Source of the DNA: 55-13 sp037190145
GTDB lineage: Bacteria > Armatimonadota > Fimbriimonadia > Fimbriimonadales > Fimbriimonadaceae
DNA: 64,000 nucleotides
Direction: 5' to 3'
Assembly (NCBI GenBank): GCA_037190145.1
Contig: JBBCJU010000006.1
Location: 1-64,000 of the forward strand
Positions 26,046 to 33,418 of this stretch are shown here, one piece after another. Positions within the stretch are counted from its first letter, which is position 1, and each line of letters opens with the position of its first letter. Both the position numbers and the translations under genes were made by a program. The notes under the pieces were generated by a model. It did not search any database, had not been told where the DNA came from, and saw only the letters and a list, made by a program, of their open reading frames with translations.

Positions 26046-26624
26046 CTAATAAATGGGTTGAGCCGTTGATACAGGTTGTGCGTTCCAAACCTCTACATCA
26101 GTTTCGGTGTACTTGGCGAACAGGGCCTGAGCAGTGTCGTAATCCAAGTTGCCGGAAGGAACGCTGATACTGACGATGGCTCCACCACGCTCAATGTGTC
26201 CAGAGAAGCGTGTGATTTGGTCTTCTGGCACTCCTTGATCCTTAAGAAATCCTGTAACTCCGCCCGCAATGGCTCCAGCTGCCGTAGATGCGGCTGTACC
26301 AGCCATGGCAGTTGCCAATGCACCTCCACCTAGAACAAGGCCCACGCCAGGAATCAGGATGGAAACCAATGCCGCAACGGCACCAACGCCTAAACCAATA
26401 CCCGCGCCCTTGGCTGCTCCCGCTGCTGCGTCTGCGCCTGTAGTGGTGGTAATTCCTTTATCTGCGCTTTCCATCTCATCCGCTGCGCTTTTCTCACCGT
26501 TTTGGTATCCGGGAGGCAAGACAAGGCTGATATCTTGAACCTGTGCTCCGTGGTCTAGTAAAGCCCCTACTGCGCTATGAGCATGGCTAGGATCTTGAAA
26601 GGTTGCATAAATGTTTGTTCGCAT
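26046..26624 (-). CDS. Glycine-zipper stress-type protein (YflT/DUF1269-like N-domain)
   Basis: A 192-aa protein from the ATG at 26622-26624, with GGAG six bases upstream. Residues 1-40 (TNIYATFQDPSHAHSAVGALLDHGAQVQDISLVLP) match the ferredoxin-like start of general-stress YflT/DUF1269-type proteins. A long Gly/Ala membrane-prone segment follows (~65-135, GAGIGLGVGAVAALVSILIPGVGLVLGGG), then a second ferredoxin-like half (ERGGAIVSISV). This layout is common in stress-induced membrane-associated proteins whose exact role is undefined. Confidence 0.7.
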   Translation of the reverse strand: MRTNIYATFQDPSHAHSAVGALLDHGAQVQDISLVLPPGYQNGEKSAADEMESADKGITTTTGADAAAGAAKGAGIGLGVGAVAALVSILIPGVGLVLGGGALATAMAGTAASTAAGAIAGGVTGFLKDQGVPEDQITRFSGHIERGGAIVSISVPSGNLDYDTAQALFAKYTETDVEVWNAQPVSTAQPIY

Positions 26625-26778
26625 ATGTGTCTCCAATTTTGTTTTTTCTTGAGACCGTGTCTTGGTATTGGCATAGCGACATATTCTGGATTTTTTACGG
26701 TTTTCCTATGCATCCGCGGTCCTTTGTTTGCAACTGATTGGCTGCACTTTTCTTCTCATCAAAGGAGAGGTGAATTTG

Positions 26779-26997
26779 ATGAACTATTTTCAAGCGGGAT
26801 TAGCGGATGTCTATGAGAATATTGAAAGAAGGCTTGGCACCAAGGCATGGATGTTGCCGATTGCTGTGGCCGCAGGAAGCTTCATTTTCAGTAAGGCTCT
26901 GATGAAGCAATCAACCGCCAAAGCCCTTGTGTCTGGAGCAATGACGGGAGTATCAGCTGCTGGCCTCATCGGTGCAGGGAAAAACGCGAAAGCTTAG
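26779..26997 (+). CDS. Small membrane-associated protein
   Basis: A 72-aa protein (MNYFQAGLADVYENIERRL...). Residues ~25-65 contain two weakly hydrophobic Ala/Gly-rich segments (MLPIAVAAGSFIF; LVSGAMTGVSAAGLIGAG). AAAGGAG at 26761-26767 supports a start at the ATG 26779 or the adjacent TTG 26776. It is divergent from the glycine-zipper gene and lies upstream of the ribulokinase hairpin. No family is recognised. Confidence 0.6.
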   Translation: MNYFQAGLADVYENIERRLGTKAWMLPIAVAAGSFIFSKALMKQSTAKALVSGAMTGVSAAGLIGAGKNAKA

Positions 26998-27029
26998 TTG
27001 CGTCCCTAATTTAACTTTCGCATTGTTCA

Positions 27030-27073
27030 ACCGTTGCTTAGAAGGAGGTGAACCTCGTAATCTGAGCAACGGT
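27030..27073 (+). promoter_or_regulatory. 13-bp stem-loop with Shine-Dalgarno in its loop, upstream of ribulokinase
   Basis: ACCGTTGCTTAGA at 27030-27042 pairs with TCTGAGCAACGGT at 27061-27073 (13 bp with one G-U). The 18-nt loop contains AAGGAGG (27042-27048) and a small inner hairpin GAGG-TGAA-CCTC. The structure ends 2 bp before the ATG. It may be an RNA switch or protein target controlling the kinase, or a DNA operator with dyad symmetry. Confidence 0.6.
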
Positions 27074-27075
27074 CT

Positions 27076-28716
27076 ATGAGTCAATATTCGATTGGTTTAG
27101 ATTTCGGTACAAACAGTGTCCGAGCGCTTTTGGTGGATTGTGCCGATGGTCGTGAAGTGGCGACAAGTGTCTTTAGCTATCCTTCCGGCAATTCAGGTGT
27201 GATTGAAGATGCTAGAGATCCAAACATTGCGCGCCAGCATCCCGGTGACTACTTTGCTGGTATTACTTCGACGATCAGAGACGTACTCGATCAGGCACGA
27301 TCAACGGAATCTAACTTTGATGCTTCCCAAGTTGTTGGAATAGGTAGCGATACTACCGGGTCCAGTCCAATGCCCTTGACCGAAGAAGGCACACCACTTG
27401 GGCTCAAGAACAACGACCCGGCTGCCCAATGCTGGCTTTGGAAAGACCACACAAGCTATGCGGAAGCTGCCGAGATAACCGAAAAAGGAGCCGCCTTCCC
27501 ATATCTGTCCAAGTGTGGAGGAACCTATTCTTCAGAGTGGTTTTGGTCAAAGATTCTTCACTGCGCCCGAACTGCGCCAGACGTCTTTGCCCAAGCCTAT
27601 TCCTGGGCTGAACTTCAGGATGTAGTGCCTGCCTATCTCACTGGCAATATTCAACCTAAGACTATGGCCCGAGGCGTCTGTGCGGCGGGCCACAAAGGGT
27701 TGTATAGCAAACAATGGGGAGGGCTGCCATCAAAGGAGTTCCTTGCCAGTTTAGACCCACGACTGTCCGATCTCCGTGATCGTCTTTACGATAACGTCCT
27801 GACGGCTGACCAAAGCGCGGGCCGGCTATCACAAGAGCGTGCTCAAGAGCTGGGGCTTCCTGAGTCTGTCCAGGTGGCGGTTGGCGCAATGGACGCTCAT
27901 CTTGGAGCCGTAGGCTCCGGAGTAAAGCCCGGAACTTTGGTAAAGATCATGGGCACCAGCACGTGCGACATCATGGTCGGAGGCTCCTCAGTGCCAGATG
28001 TCCCAGGTGTATGCGGAATTGTCGAAGGCTCGGTGCTTTCTGGAATGCTCGGAATTGAAGCCGGGCAAAGCGCGGTTGGGGATCTTTTCAATTGGGCGGC
28101 AAGACTTGCTCCCGGCAAATCCCATGAGGAGCTCACGCAGGAAGCGTCCCAGATCGCGCCTGGTGCAAGCGGACTCCTGGCACTTGATTGGAATAACGGC
28201 AACCGAACAATTCTTGTCGATCAGCGGCTATCTGGGTTGTTGATTGGACAGTCTCTACAAACCACCGCCGCCGAAATCTACCGGACAATGATTGAAGCAA
28301 CTGCTTTCGGGGCTCTCACCATCATCCGACGAATTGAAGAGTACGGCGTAAAAATCGAAGAAATCGTTTGCTGCGGAGGCATCGCAGAAAAGAGTGCGGT
28401 CGCCATGCAAATCTACGCCGACGTCTGTAAGCGCCCCATCAAGATTAGTCGTTCAGCGCAAACATGTGCGCTAGGCTCAGCCATCATGGGAGCGGTCGTC
28501 GGCGGAGCGCACCCCGACGTGGCCACCGCCGTGGCTGCAATGACCGGCTGCAAGGACACGATCTATACACCTATTCCCGCGAATGTTGAGATATACGGTC
28601 GCTTGTATGGCCTATACATGAACCTCCACGATTCATTCGGCAAAGTAGATCGACAACCAGATTTGCACGAGTTAATGAAGGAGCTATTGGAGATTAGGGA
28701 AGCGGCACGAACGTAA
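27076..28716 (+). CDS. araB: Ribulokinase-like FGGY carbohydrate kinase
   Basis: A 546-aa cytoplasmic sugar kinase. GLDFGTNSVRALLVD is the phosphate-1 loop, followed by the ribulokinase-type insert YPSGNSGVIEDARDPNIARQHPGDY; IGSDTTGSSPMPL, GAMDAHLGAVGSGVKPGTLVKIMGTSTCDI and CCGGIAEKSAVAMQIYADV complete the ATP and sugar sites. Length and inserts fit AraB, which phosphorylates L-ribulose in arabinose use. No araA or araD is in this window, so substrate specificity is inferred. The start codon sits 2 bp after the large hairpin. Confidence 0.9.
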   Translation: MSQYSIGLDFGTNSVRALLVDCADGREVATSVFSYPSGNSGVIEDARDPNIARQHPGDYFAGITSTIRDVLDQARSTESNFDASQVVGIGSDTTGSSPMPLTEEGTPLGLKNNDPAAQCWLWKDHTSYAEAAEITEKGAAFPYLSKCGGTYSSEWFWSKILHCARTAPDVFAQAYSWAELQDVVPAYLTGNIQPKTMARGVCAAGHKGLYSKQWGGLPSKEFLASLDPRLSDLRDRLYDNVLTADQSAGRLSQERAQELGLPESVQVAVGAMDAHLGAVGSGVKPGTLVKIMGTSTCDIMVGGSSVPDVPGVCGIVEGSVLSGMLGIEAGQSAVGDLFNWAARLAPGKSHEELTQEASQIAPGASGLLALDWNNGNRTILVDQRLSGLLIGQSLQTTAAEIYRTMIEATAFGALTIIRRIEEYGVKIEEIVCCGGIAEKSAVAMQIYADVCKRPIKISRSAQTCALGSAIMGAVVGGAHPDVATAVAAMTGCKDTIYTPIPANVEIYGRLYGLYMNLHDSFGKVDRQPDLHELMKELLEIREAART

Positions 28717-28729
28717 TCCCGGGAATTCA

Positions 28730-28948
28730 ATGAGCGCAGAAGAGCCATCAAGGACACGATTACCATGGGGATTTATCGTGTTATGGAGCTTTATTTTCGC
28801 TTTTGGCGGAAACATGGTCGAAAGAGCATTTTCTCTGAGTGGCTTTAACACAGGATGGTCAGAGGTAGGAAAGTTAACCTTCTCGCTTATCTCGTGGATC
28901 GTGGGTGGACTTATTATTGCAAGATATGTTACTAAGGACAAGCTATAG
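28730..28948 (+). CDS. Small two-helix membrane protein
   Basis: A 72-aa protein with two predicted membrane helices (WGFIVLWSFIFAFGGNMVE and LTFSLISWIVGGLIIARYV) and short charged ends. It starts 13 bp after the kinase stop and is probably cotranscribed with it. There is no strong ribosome site. I do not recognise the family. Confidence 0.55.
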   Translation: MSAEEPSRTRLPWGFIVLWSFIFAFGGNMVERAFSLSGFNTGWSEVGKLTFSLISWIVGGLIIARYVTKDKL

Positions 28949-29351
28949 CTAGCAGATCTCCAGATTTGTTTAAAGAGCTCTTCTGCTCATAAACACCTGG
29001 GTCCAGGAAGAGCTTATCACGTTGATCCTTTATGGAAGAGAAGCGTTGGAACTCATTGAGGAACTTGCATATTTATCCCGTACTCTGACGAAGATCACTA
29101 CCAACTTGAGAGCTTTACGAACAAGGCTATCCGTGATTTCGTCGTCATCCAGTCCGATTAACTACCGGAACCTCGTGACTCGATACACTAGTGATCCATA
29201 GTGACCTATTCCGATATTCTTCACCTGATAATAGTTTTCAGTCGACGGGGTTGGTTCTCGAATCTGTTAATGCTGCGAGCTGCAAGGTGACTGGCTACTG
29301 AGTGAAAAGCGAAAGAAGGAATAAGGCTTGCAGAGATAGAACTTTTGAAGC
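28949..29351. other. Intergenic region without a supported gene
   Basis: About 403 bp. A 75-codon open stretch on the plus strand (28974-29198, containing EELITLILYGREALELIEEL) has no ATG or GTG start in a usable place and ends at TAG 29199-29201; it may be a gene remnant. Nothing else is recognised. Confidence 0.4.
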
Positions 29352-29831
29352 GTGGAGGCTATTGATCCTTTTGAGGACTTGGGAAGTGTATCGCGAGAGG
29401 ACCTGTTCTCTCATGCGCGAGACTTTGAACTGTTAGTTGCTGATTTCTATCGACGTCATAACTGCTCAGTCCAAGATATTGGTGGCAAAGGTGAGAGAGG
29501 TGCTGATTTGATAGTCACCGCAGGAGAAAAGCGTATTGCAGTTCAAGTTAAGTGTGCGACGCGAGATATCGGGGTAAATGCGGTACGACAAACTAAGAGG
29601 GGTCAGATACATTATCAAGCTGACGAAGGCGTTCTCATATGTCTTGGAGGAGTGGGCTGGCAGGCAAAAGACCTAGCGCTGCTAGAGTCTATAAAAGTGA
29701 TCGCTGGCAATGAGCTTTTCAGGAGACTTGATGATAGTGAGAAGGCTGAGTTTAGGCGAATCGAATCGCTTGCTGTGTCGAGAAGAACTTTGATTGCTAC
29801 TAGCGGCATAACCCGGCGTTCTAAGCGCTAA
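29352..29831 (+). CDS. Mrr-like restriction endonuclease domain protein
   Basis: A 159-aa protein starting at GTG 29352. It carries a PD-(D/E)xK nuclease core of the Mrr_cat type: FELLVADFYRRHNCSVQDIGGKGERGADLIV with the catalytic Asp at 52, then RIAVQVKC with Gln65 and Lys67 (the D-QxK variant typical of Mrr), and a conserved VRQTKRGQ helix. Mrr-type enzymes cut modified foreign DNA, but there is no recognition domain, methylase or partner gene here, so this is a stand-alone nuclease domain. The basic C-terminus could bind DNA. Confidence 0.78.
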   Translation: MEAIDPFEDLGSVSREDLFSHARDFELLVADFYRRHNCSVQDIGGKGERGADLIVTAGEKRIAVQVKCATRDIGVNAVRQTKRGQIHYQADEGVLICLGGVGWQAKDLALLESIKVIAGNELFRRLDDSEKAEFRRIESLAVSRRTLIATSGITRRSKR

Positions 29832-29879
29832 AAACTTTACTTCACCAAGTTCTTCTGGCTTCACTTCTCCCACATTTTG

Positions 29880-30443
29880 TTAACAGCTTGTCTGTAAATC
29901 TGTAATGCGATCCATTATCCATGGGGCCAAGAGGATTGCAAGACGTAGACCCTCATCGTGAATATCTACTTTCCACTCGATAATCCAGTCAGTCTCCGTT
30001 TCCGAATCTTGCCATGGCTTTTTTGCAATCGCGACGGACTCCCCTTTTTCTGTTGAAATGGCTAAGCTGGCCTTTCCGCTAACCGGGCGGATATCGTACT
30101 CAAGAGGACCAATTTGAAATCTGCCTCCATGAAGGCTCAATAGGGACGATGGGTTAATGATCGTACCTAGCGATGAATAGCTTACTTCTCTATCATCAGA
30201 TAGCCTGCCTCTTAAAGACGTGTAGTGGGACACTAGAGGCAGTTCTAAACTGATATCGGACATCGCAATATGGTAAGTCCAACCCGAAATCTTTCCCAGC
30301 AGTCCTTTGCCAGGAAGCATCTTGATCTCGTAGGACTCCCCACGATCCAACAATGCCCAGCCTTTGAGCCACCCTACTCTGCGAATCTTAGAAACAGATG
30401 CGGCTGAGTTCACAACGCCACTATTAGCATCGATATGGCTCAC
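29880..30443 (-). CDS. Conserved-looking hypothetical protein
   Basis: A 187-aa soluble protein starting at GTG 30443, preceded by AGGAG with a short 3-nt spacing. It seems beta-rich with scattered Trp residues (RVGWLKGWALLDRGESYEIKML; TDWIIEWKVDIHDEGLRLAILLAPWIMD) and has no signal peptide. It lies 32 bp downstream of the rhamnosidase on the same strand and may be cotranscribed. No motif allows a functional call. Confidence 0.6.
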   Translation of the reverse strand: MSHIDANSGVVNSAASVSKIRRVGWLKGWALLDRGESYEIKMLPGKGLLGKISGWTYHIAMSDISLELPLVSHYTSLRGRLSDDREVSYSSLGTIINPSSLLSLHGGRFQIGPLEYDIRPVSGKASLAISTEKGESVAIAKKPWQDSETETDWIIEWKVDIHDEGLRLAILLAPWIMDRITDLQTSC

Positions 30444-30475
30444 TTTCTCCTAGATGAGTCTGAATCTATAAACGC

Positions 30476-33028
30476 CTATCTCACCGCCACTAATTCATAC
30501 TGGCCGGGGCCAACTTCGAAGGGCTCTGACTTCCCGTCCAGAGAAGCATAGCCTTCCGGTACTGAAACGACCGCCGTAGTGTTGGGAGGCACGATTACGG
30601 ACCAGTTTAGTCCACCTTCGGTCAGGGTCCACCGGCTTGCAATTTCTCCGTATGGCGATACAAATTTCGCGGATGCCCAGGTTAGTTCGCCTCCTGGCAC
30701 CGGCGCTAGCTTAAACTTTTTGAATCCGGGAACGATTGGATCTAGTTCAATTCCGGCGACGGTGCTGAACAGCCATTCGGCTACCGCCCCGTAGGCGTAG
30801 TGGTTGAAACTGTTCATGCCGGGGTCTTGGAAACCGTTTTCTTCGGTCCAGCCGTCCCAGCGTTCCCAAATGGTGGTTGCGCCTTTGGTAACGGCGTAAA
30901 GCCAGCTAGGCCAATCCTTTTGGTGCAAGAGCTTATAGGCTACGTCCGACCTTCCATTTTTGCTGAGGGCATAGGGTAGATAAGAGCTTCCCACGAACCC
31001 GGTTGAGAGCTTCCAACCTCGCTCTTCAATATCCTTTACAAGGATGTCGACGGCTTTTGCCCGCAACTCTTCGGGCAGGAGGCCGAAGTGTAGTGCCAAG
31101 ACTTGGCTGGTTTGTGATCCAGTGGAAACTTTTCCATCTGAACTTACATATTTCGAAATGAAGGCCTGCTTAATATCGTTGTGTAAAGCTTGATATCTCG
31201 ATGTATCAGCCTTCTGACCAAGGACCTCAGCGATTTTGGCCATGATCTCTACGGAATAGGCATAGTAGGCTGTGCCGATGAAGTCGTGAGTGGTTTCGGC
31301 GTTGATCGAAAGCCAGTCTCCAAATCCCTTGAATCCTTCAAATCCATCATAAAGCCGAATGTGATCTTTGGCAGTTGAACCGAGGAAGTCAATGAAGGCG
31401 ATGTATTTATCGTAGTGCTTGGCTAGAACTTCTACATCTCCATAGGATCTGTATAGTTGCCAAGGGCAAATCATAAATGCATCGGACCAGGCGGGGCCGC
31501 CGTCTTCGCCGATGGAGGTTGAGTTCGGCGCTACGGGAGGGATTGCTCCCGCTTCGTTTTGAGAGTCGGCAAGGTCTTGGACATACTTGGCAAAGAATCC
31601 ATTGACCTCTCGGATGTAGGTTGCGGTCCGGATGAATACCTGGGCATCTCCGGTCCAGCCAAGACGTTCGTCACGCTGCGGGCAGTCGGTGGGAACGTCT
31701 ACGCTGTTTCCTCGCCAACCCCAGTCCACATTTTTTACGAGTTGATTGATGAGAGGATCAGAGCATTCAAACCAGCCGATTCGCTCCGTATCGGAGTGGA
31801 CAACGACACCGGTAATGGCATCGGGTAACGGCTCTTCTGTGTGACCATTCAGTTCTACATATCGGAAGCCGTGGAAGGTGAATTTCGGCTCCCATGTTTC
31901 AGGGCCTTTGCCTTTGCAAGCATAGAAGTCAGTCTGACGGGCAGATCGAAGATTTGTAATATACAAGCGACCATCTGTATCTAGAACCTCTCCGAAACGC
32001 ATGAAGAGCGACTGACCTTCCTTGGCGTCTACCTTCAAACGAACATGCCCTACCATGTTTTGGCCAAGGTCAAAAATCCACCTTGGAGCGGGCCATGCGT
32101 TTTGCTTTTTGACCTCAATCGGTTTGATCTCCTCGGTAATCGTAATCTTAGGTTCCTCAGAGGCTACGATCTTGAGTCCTTCTGGGTGGTCAAAGGTGCT
32201 GACCGGGAGCCAGTTATCGTAGTTCAGTCGGGCGTCAAAGGCTTCTCCGGCGAGTAAGTCGCCTTCTAGTGTGGAGCCGTACGCGTGTTCCCAGGTTTCA
32301 TCGGTTCTGATGACGCTGGAGCTACCATCTGCTTGGACGATATGAATTTCGGCTAAGAGTCTAGGACGGTCTCCATAGAGCTGACGACCTCGCCACTCTA
32401 GGCTTCCGCAATACCAGCCGTCGCCCAGGTCTACTTCGATCAGGTTTTGCCCAACCTGAACACTATCAGATATATCAAATGCTTGGTATCGAACTCGTTG
32501 ACGATAATCGGTCCAGCCGGGAGCCAGATTCCAATCTCCAATCCGGTGTCCGTTTAACGTTCCTTCATAGATACCGAGGGCGGTGATGTAGATTCGCGCA
32601 CTGGCAACTTGCTGATCGACAGAAAATGCTTTTCTCAGCTTGGCACTCGGAATGGTGGTGCGGGGGCCGCCGATTAGGGTTCCACCAATCCATTTCGCTT
32701 CCCAGGAACCTGGGCCAGATTCCCAAAAGCCGGTTGCCGGAGTGTAGGCCTTATCCTCGTCCCATGCCTCGATGGTGATGTGGGCACGAGTTCGAGCGGG
32801 AAGTGGTTTGCCGGTGTATCGTATCCAGCGAGTTTCGCTTGTCTCCACTTTTCCCGAATCCCAAAAATCGGATTCACCCTCTGAGGAACCTACGGTTAAG
32901 CGGTAATGCGTTTGCTTCGCTCCAGGTTCTGGGGAATCTAGGATCCAAGAGAGCTTTGGGTTTGGATCATCCAATCCAATTGGGTTTTCCAGGTAGTTGA
33001 TTCGAAGTCGCGCAATCCGCTGAGACAT
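30476..33028 (-). CDS. Alpha-L-rhamnosidase, GH78
   Basis: An 850-aa glycoside hydrolase that removes terminal alpha-L-rhamnose from glycans or plant glycosides. Domain order fits GH78: N-terminal beta domain (NYLENPIGLDDPNPKLSW), rhamnosidase N domain (SARIYITALGIYEGTLNGHRIGDWNLAPGWTDY), concanavalin-like domain (FDLGQNMVGHVRLKV), then the (alpha/alpha)6 barrel with DVPTDCPQRDERLGWTGDAQVF (general-acid region) and TIWERWDGW (second Glu), and a C-terminal beta domain. There is no signal peptide, so it acts on imported substrates. Confidence 0.95.
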   Translation of the reverse strand: MSQRIARLRINYLENPIGLDDPNPKLSWILDSPEPGAKQTHYRLTVGSSEGESDFWDSGKVETSETRWIRYTGKPLPARTRAHITIEAWDEDKAYTPATGFWESGPGSWEAKWIGGTLIGGPRTTIPSAKLRKAFSVDQQVASARIYITALGIYEGTLNGHRIGDWNLAPGWTDYRQRVRYQAFDISDSVQVGQNLIEVDLGDGWYCGSLEWRGRQLYGDRPRLLAEIHIVQADGSSSVIRTDETWEHAYGSTLEGDLLAGEAFDARLNYDNWLPVSTFDHPEGLKIVASEEPKITITEEIKPIEVKKQNAWPAPRWIFDLGQNMVGHVRLKVDAKEGQSLFMRFGEVLDTDGRLYITNLRSARQTDFYACKGKGPETWEPKFTFHGFRYVELNGHTEEPLPDAITGVVVHSDTERIGWFECSDPLINQLVKNVDWGWRGNSVDVPTDCPQRDERLGWTGDAQVFIRTATYIREVNGFFAKYVQDLADSQNEAGAIPPVAPNSTSIGEDGGPAWSDAFMICPWQLYRSYGDVEVLAKHYDKYIAFIDFLGSTAKDHIRLYDGFEGFKGFGDWLSINAETTHDFIGTAYYAYSVEIMAKIAEVLGQKADTSRYQALHNDIKQAFISKYVSSDGKVSTGSQTSQVLALHFGLLPEELRAKAVDILVKDIEERGWKLSTGFVGSSYLPYALSKNGRSDVAYKLLHQKDWPSWLYAVTKGATTIWERWDGWTEENGFQDPGMNSFNHYAYGAVAEWLFSTVAGIELDPIVPGFKKFKLAPVPGGELTWASAKFVSPYGEIASRWTLTEGGLNWSVIVPPNTTAVVSVPEGYASLDGKSEPFEVGPGQYELVAVR

Positions 33029-33059
33029 GCGTGCATTTTAACTTGGTTGGCAGGTTGAA

Positions 33060-33248
33060 ATGACGGCTGATTCTTGCTTGGTTCTGCTGTTGAGCTTTGT
33101 CTTTCTGCTACCGGTCATCCATATCATCGAGATCATTGTTATTAAGTGCAATTTAATGGATTCGTCTTCTGGTGTTGTCTTTGATGCGCTATCGAAACTC
33201 GATCCGAAAACTCAGACGATTGATGACAGCGTTTCGAGTGACTTATAA
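33060..33248 (+). CDS. Possible small membrane-anchored protein
   Basis: A 62-aa frame with an N-terminal hydrophobic stretch (LVLLLSFVFLLPVIHIIEIIVI) and a hydrophilic C-terminus. No strong ribosome site or homologue is recognised. It is the only candidate in the 390-bp gap between the rhamnosidase and the repeat protein (33029-33418), which otherwise must carry divergent promoters. Confidence 0.3.
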   Translation: MTADSCLVLLLSFVFLLPVIHIIEIIVIKCNLMDSSSGVVFDALSKLDPKTQTIDDSVSSDL

Positions 33249-33418
33249 CCCCCTCGGGTTGGCTTTACCCTCATAGAATAAGGGCGAAATTCACGAGATT
33301 GTCAACCTATCCGCTTGTCTCTTTCTGTTCAGCTTTATGAACACTGATCATGTTATGTCTTCAAAGCACACATAGGCTCGGCACACTCCTTGAGAGGGCA
33401 GGGGGTACCCTTCCCGCC

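Noticed and set aside
28974..29201. 75-codon open stretch containing EELITLILYGREALELIEEL
   Set aside because: There is no ATG or GTG start at a sensible place and no ribosome site. It may be a remnant, so it is mentioned only in the intergenic entry.
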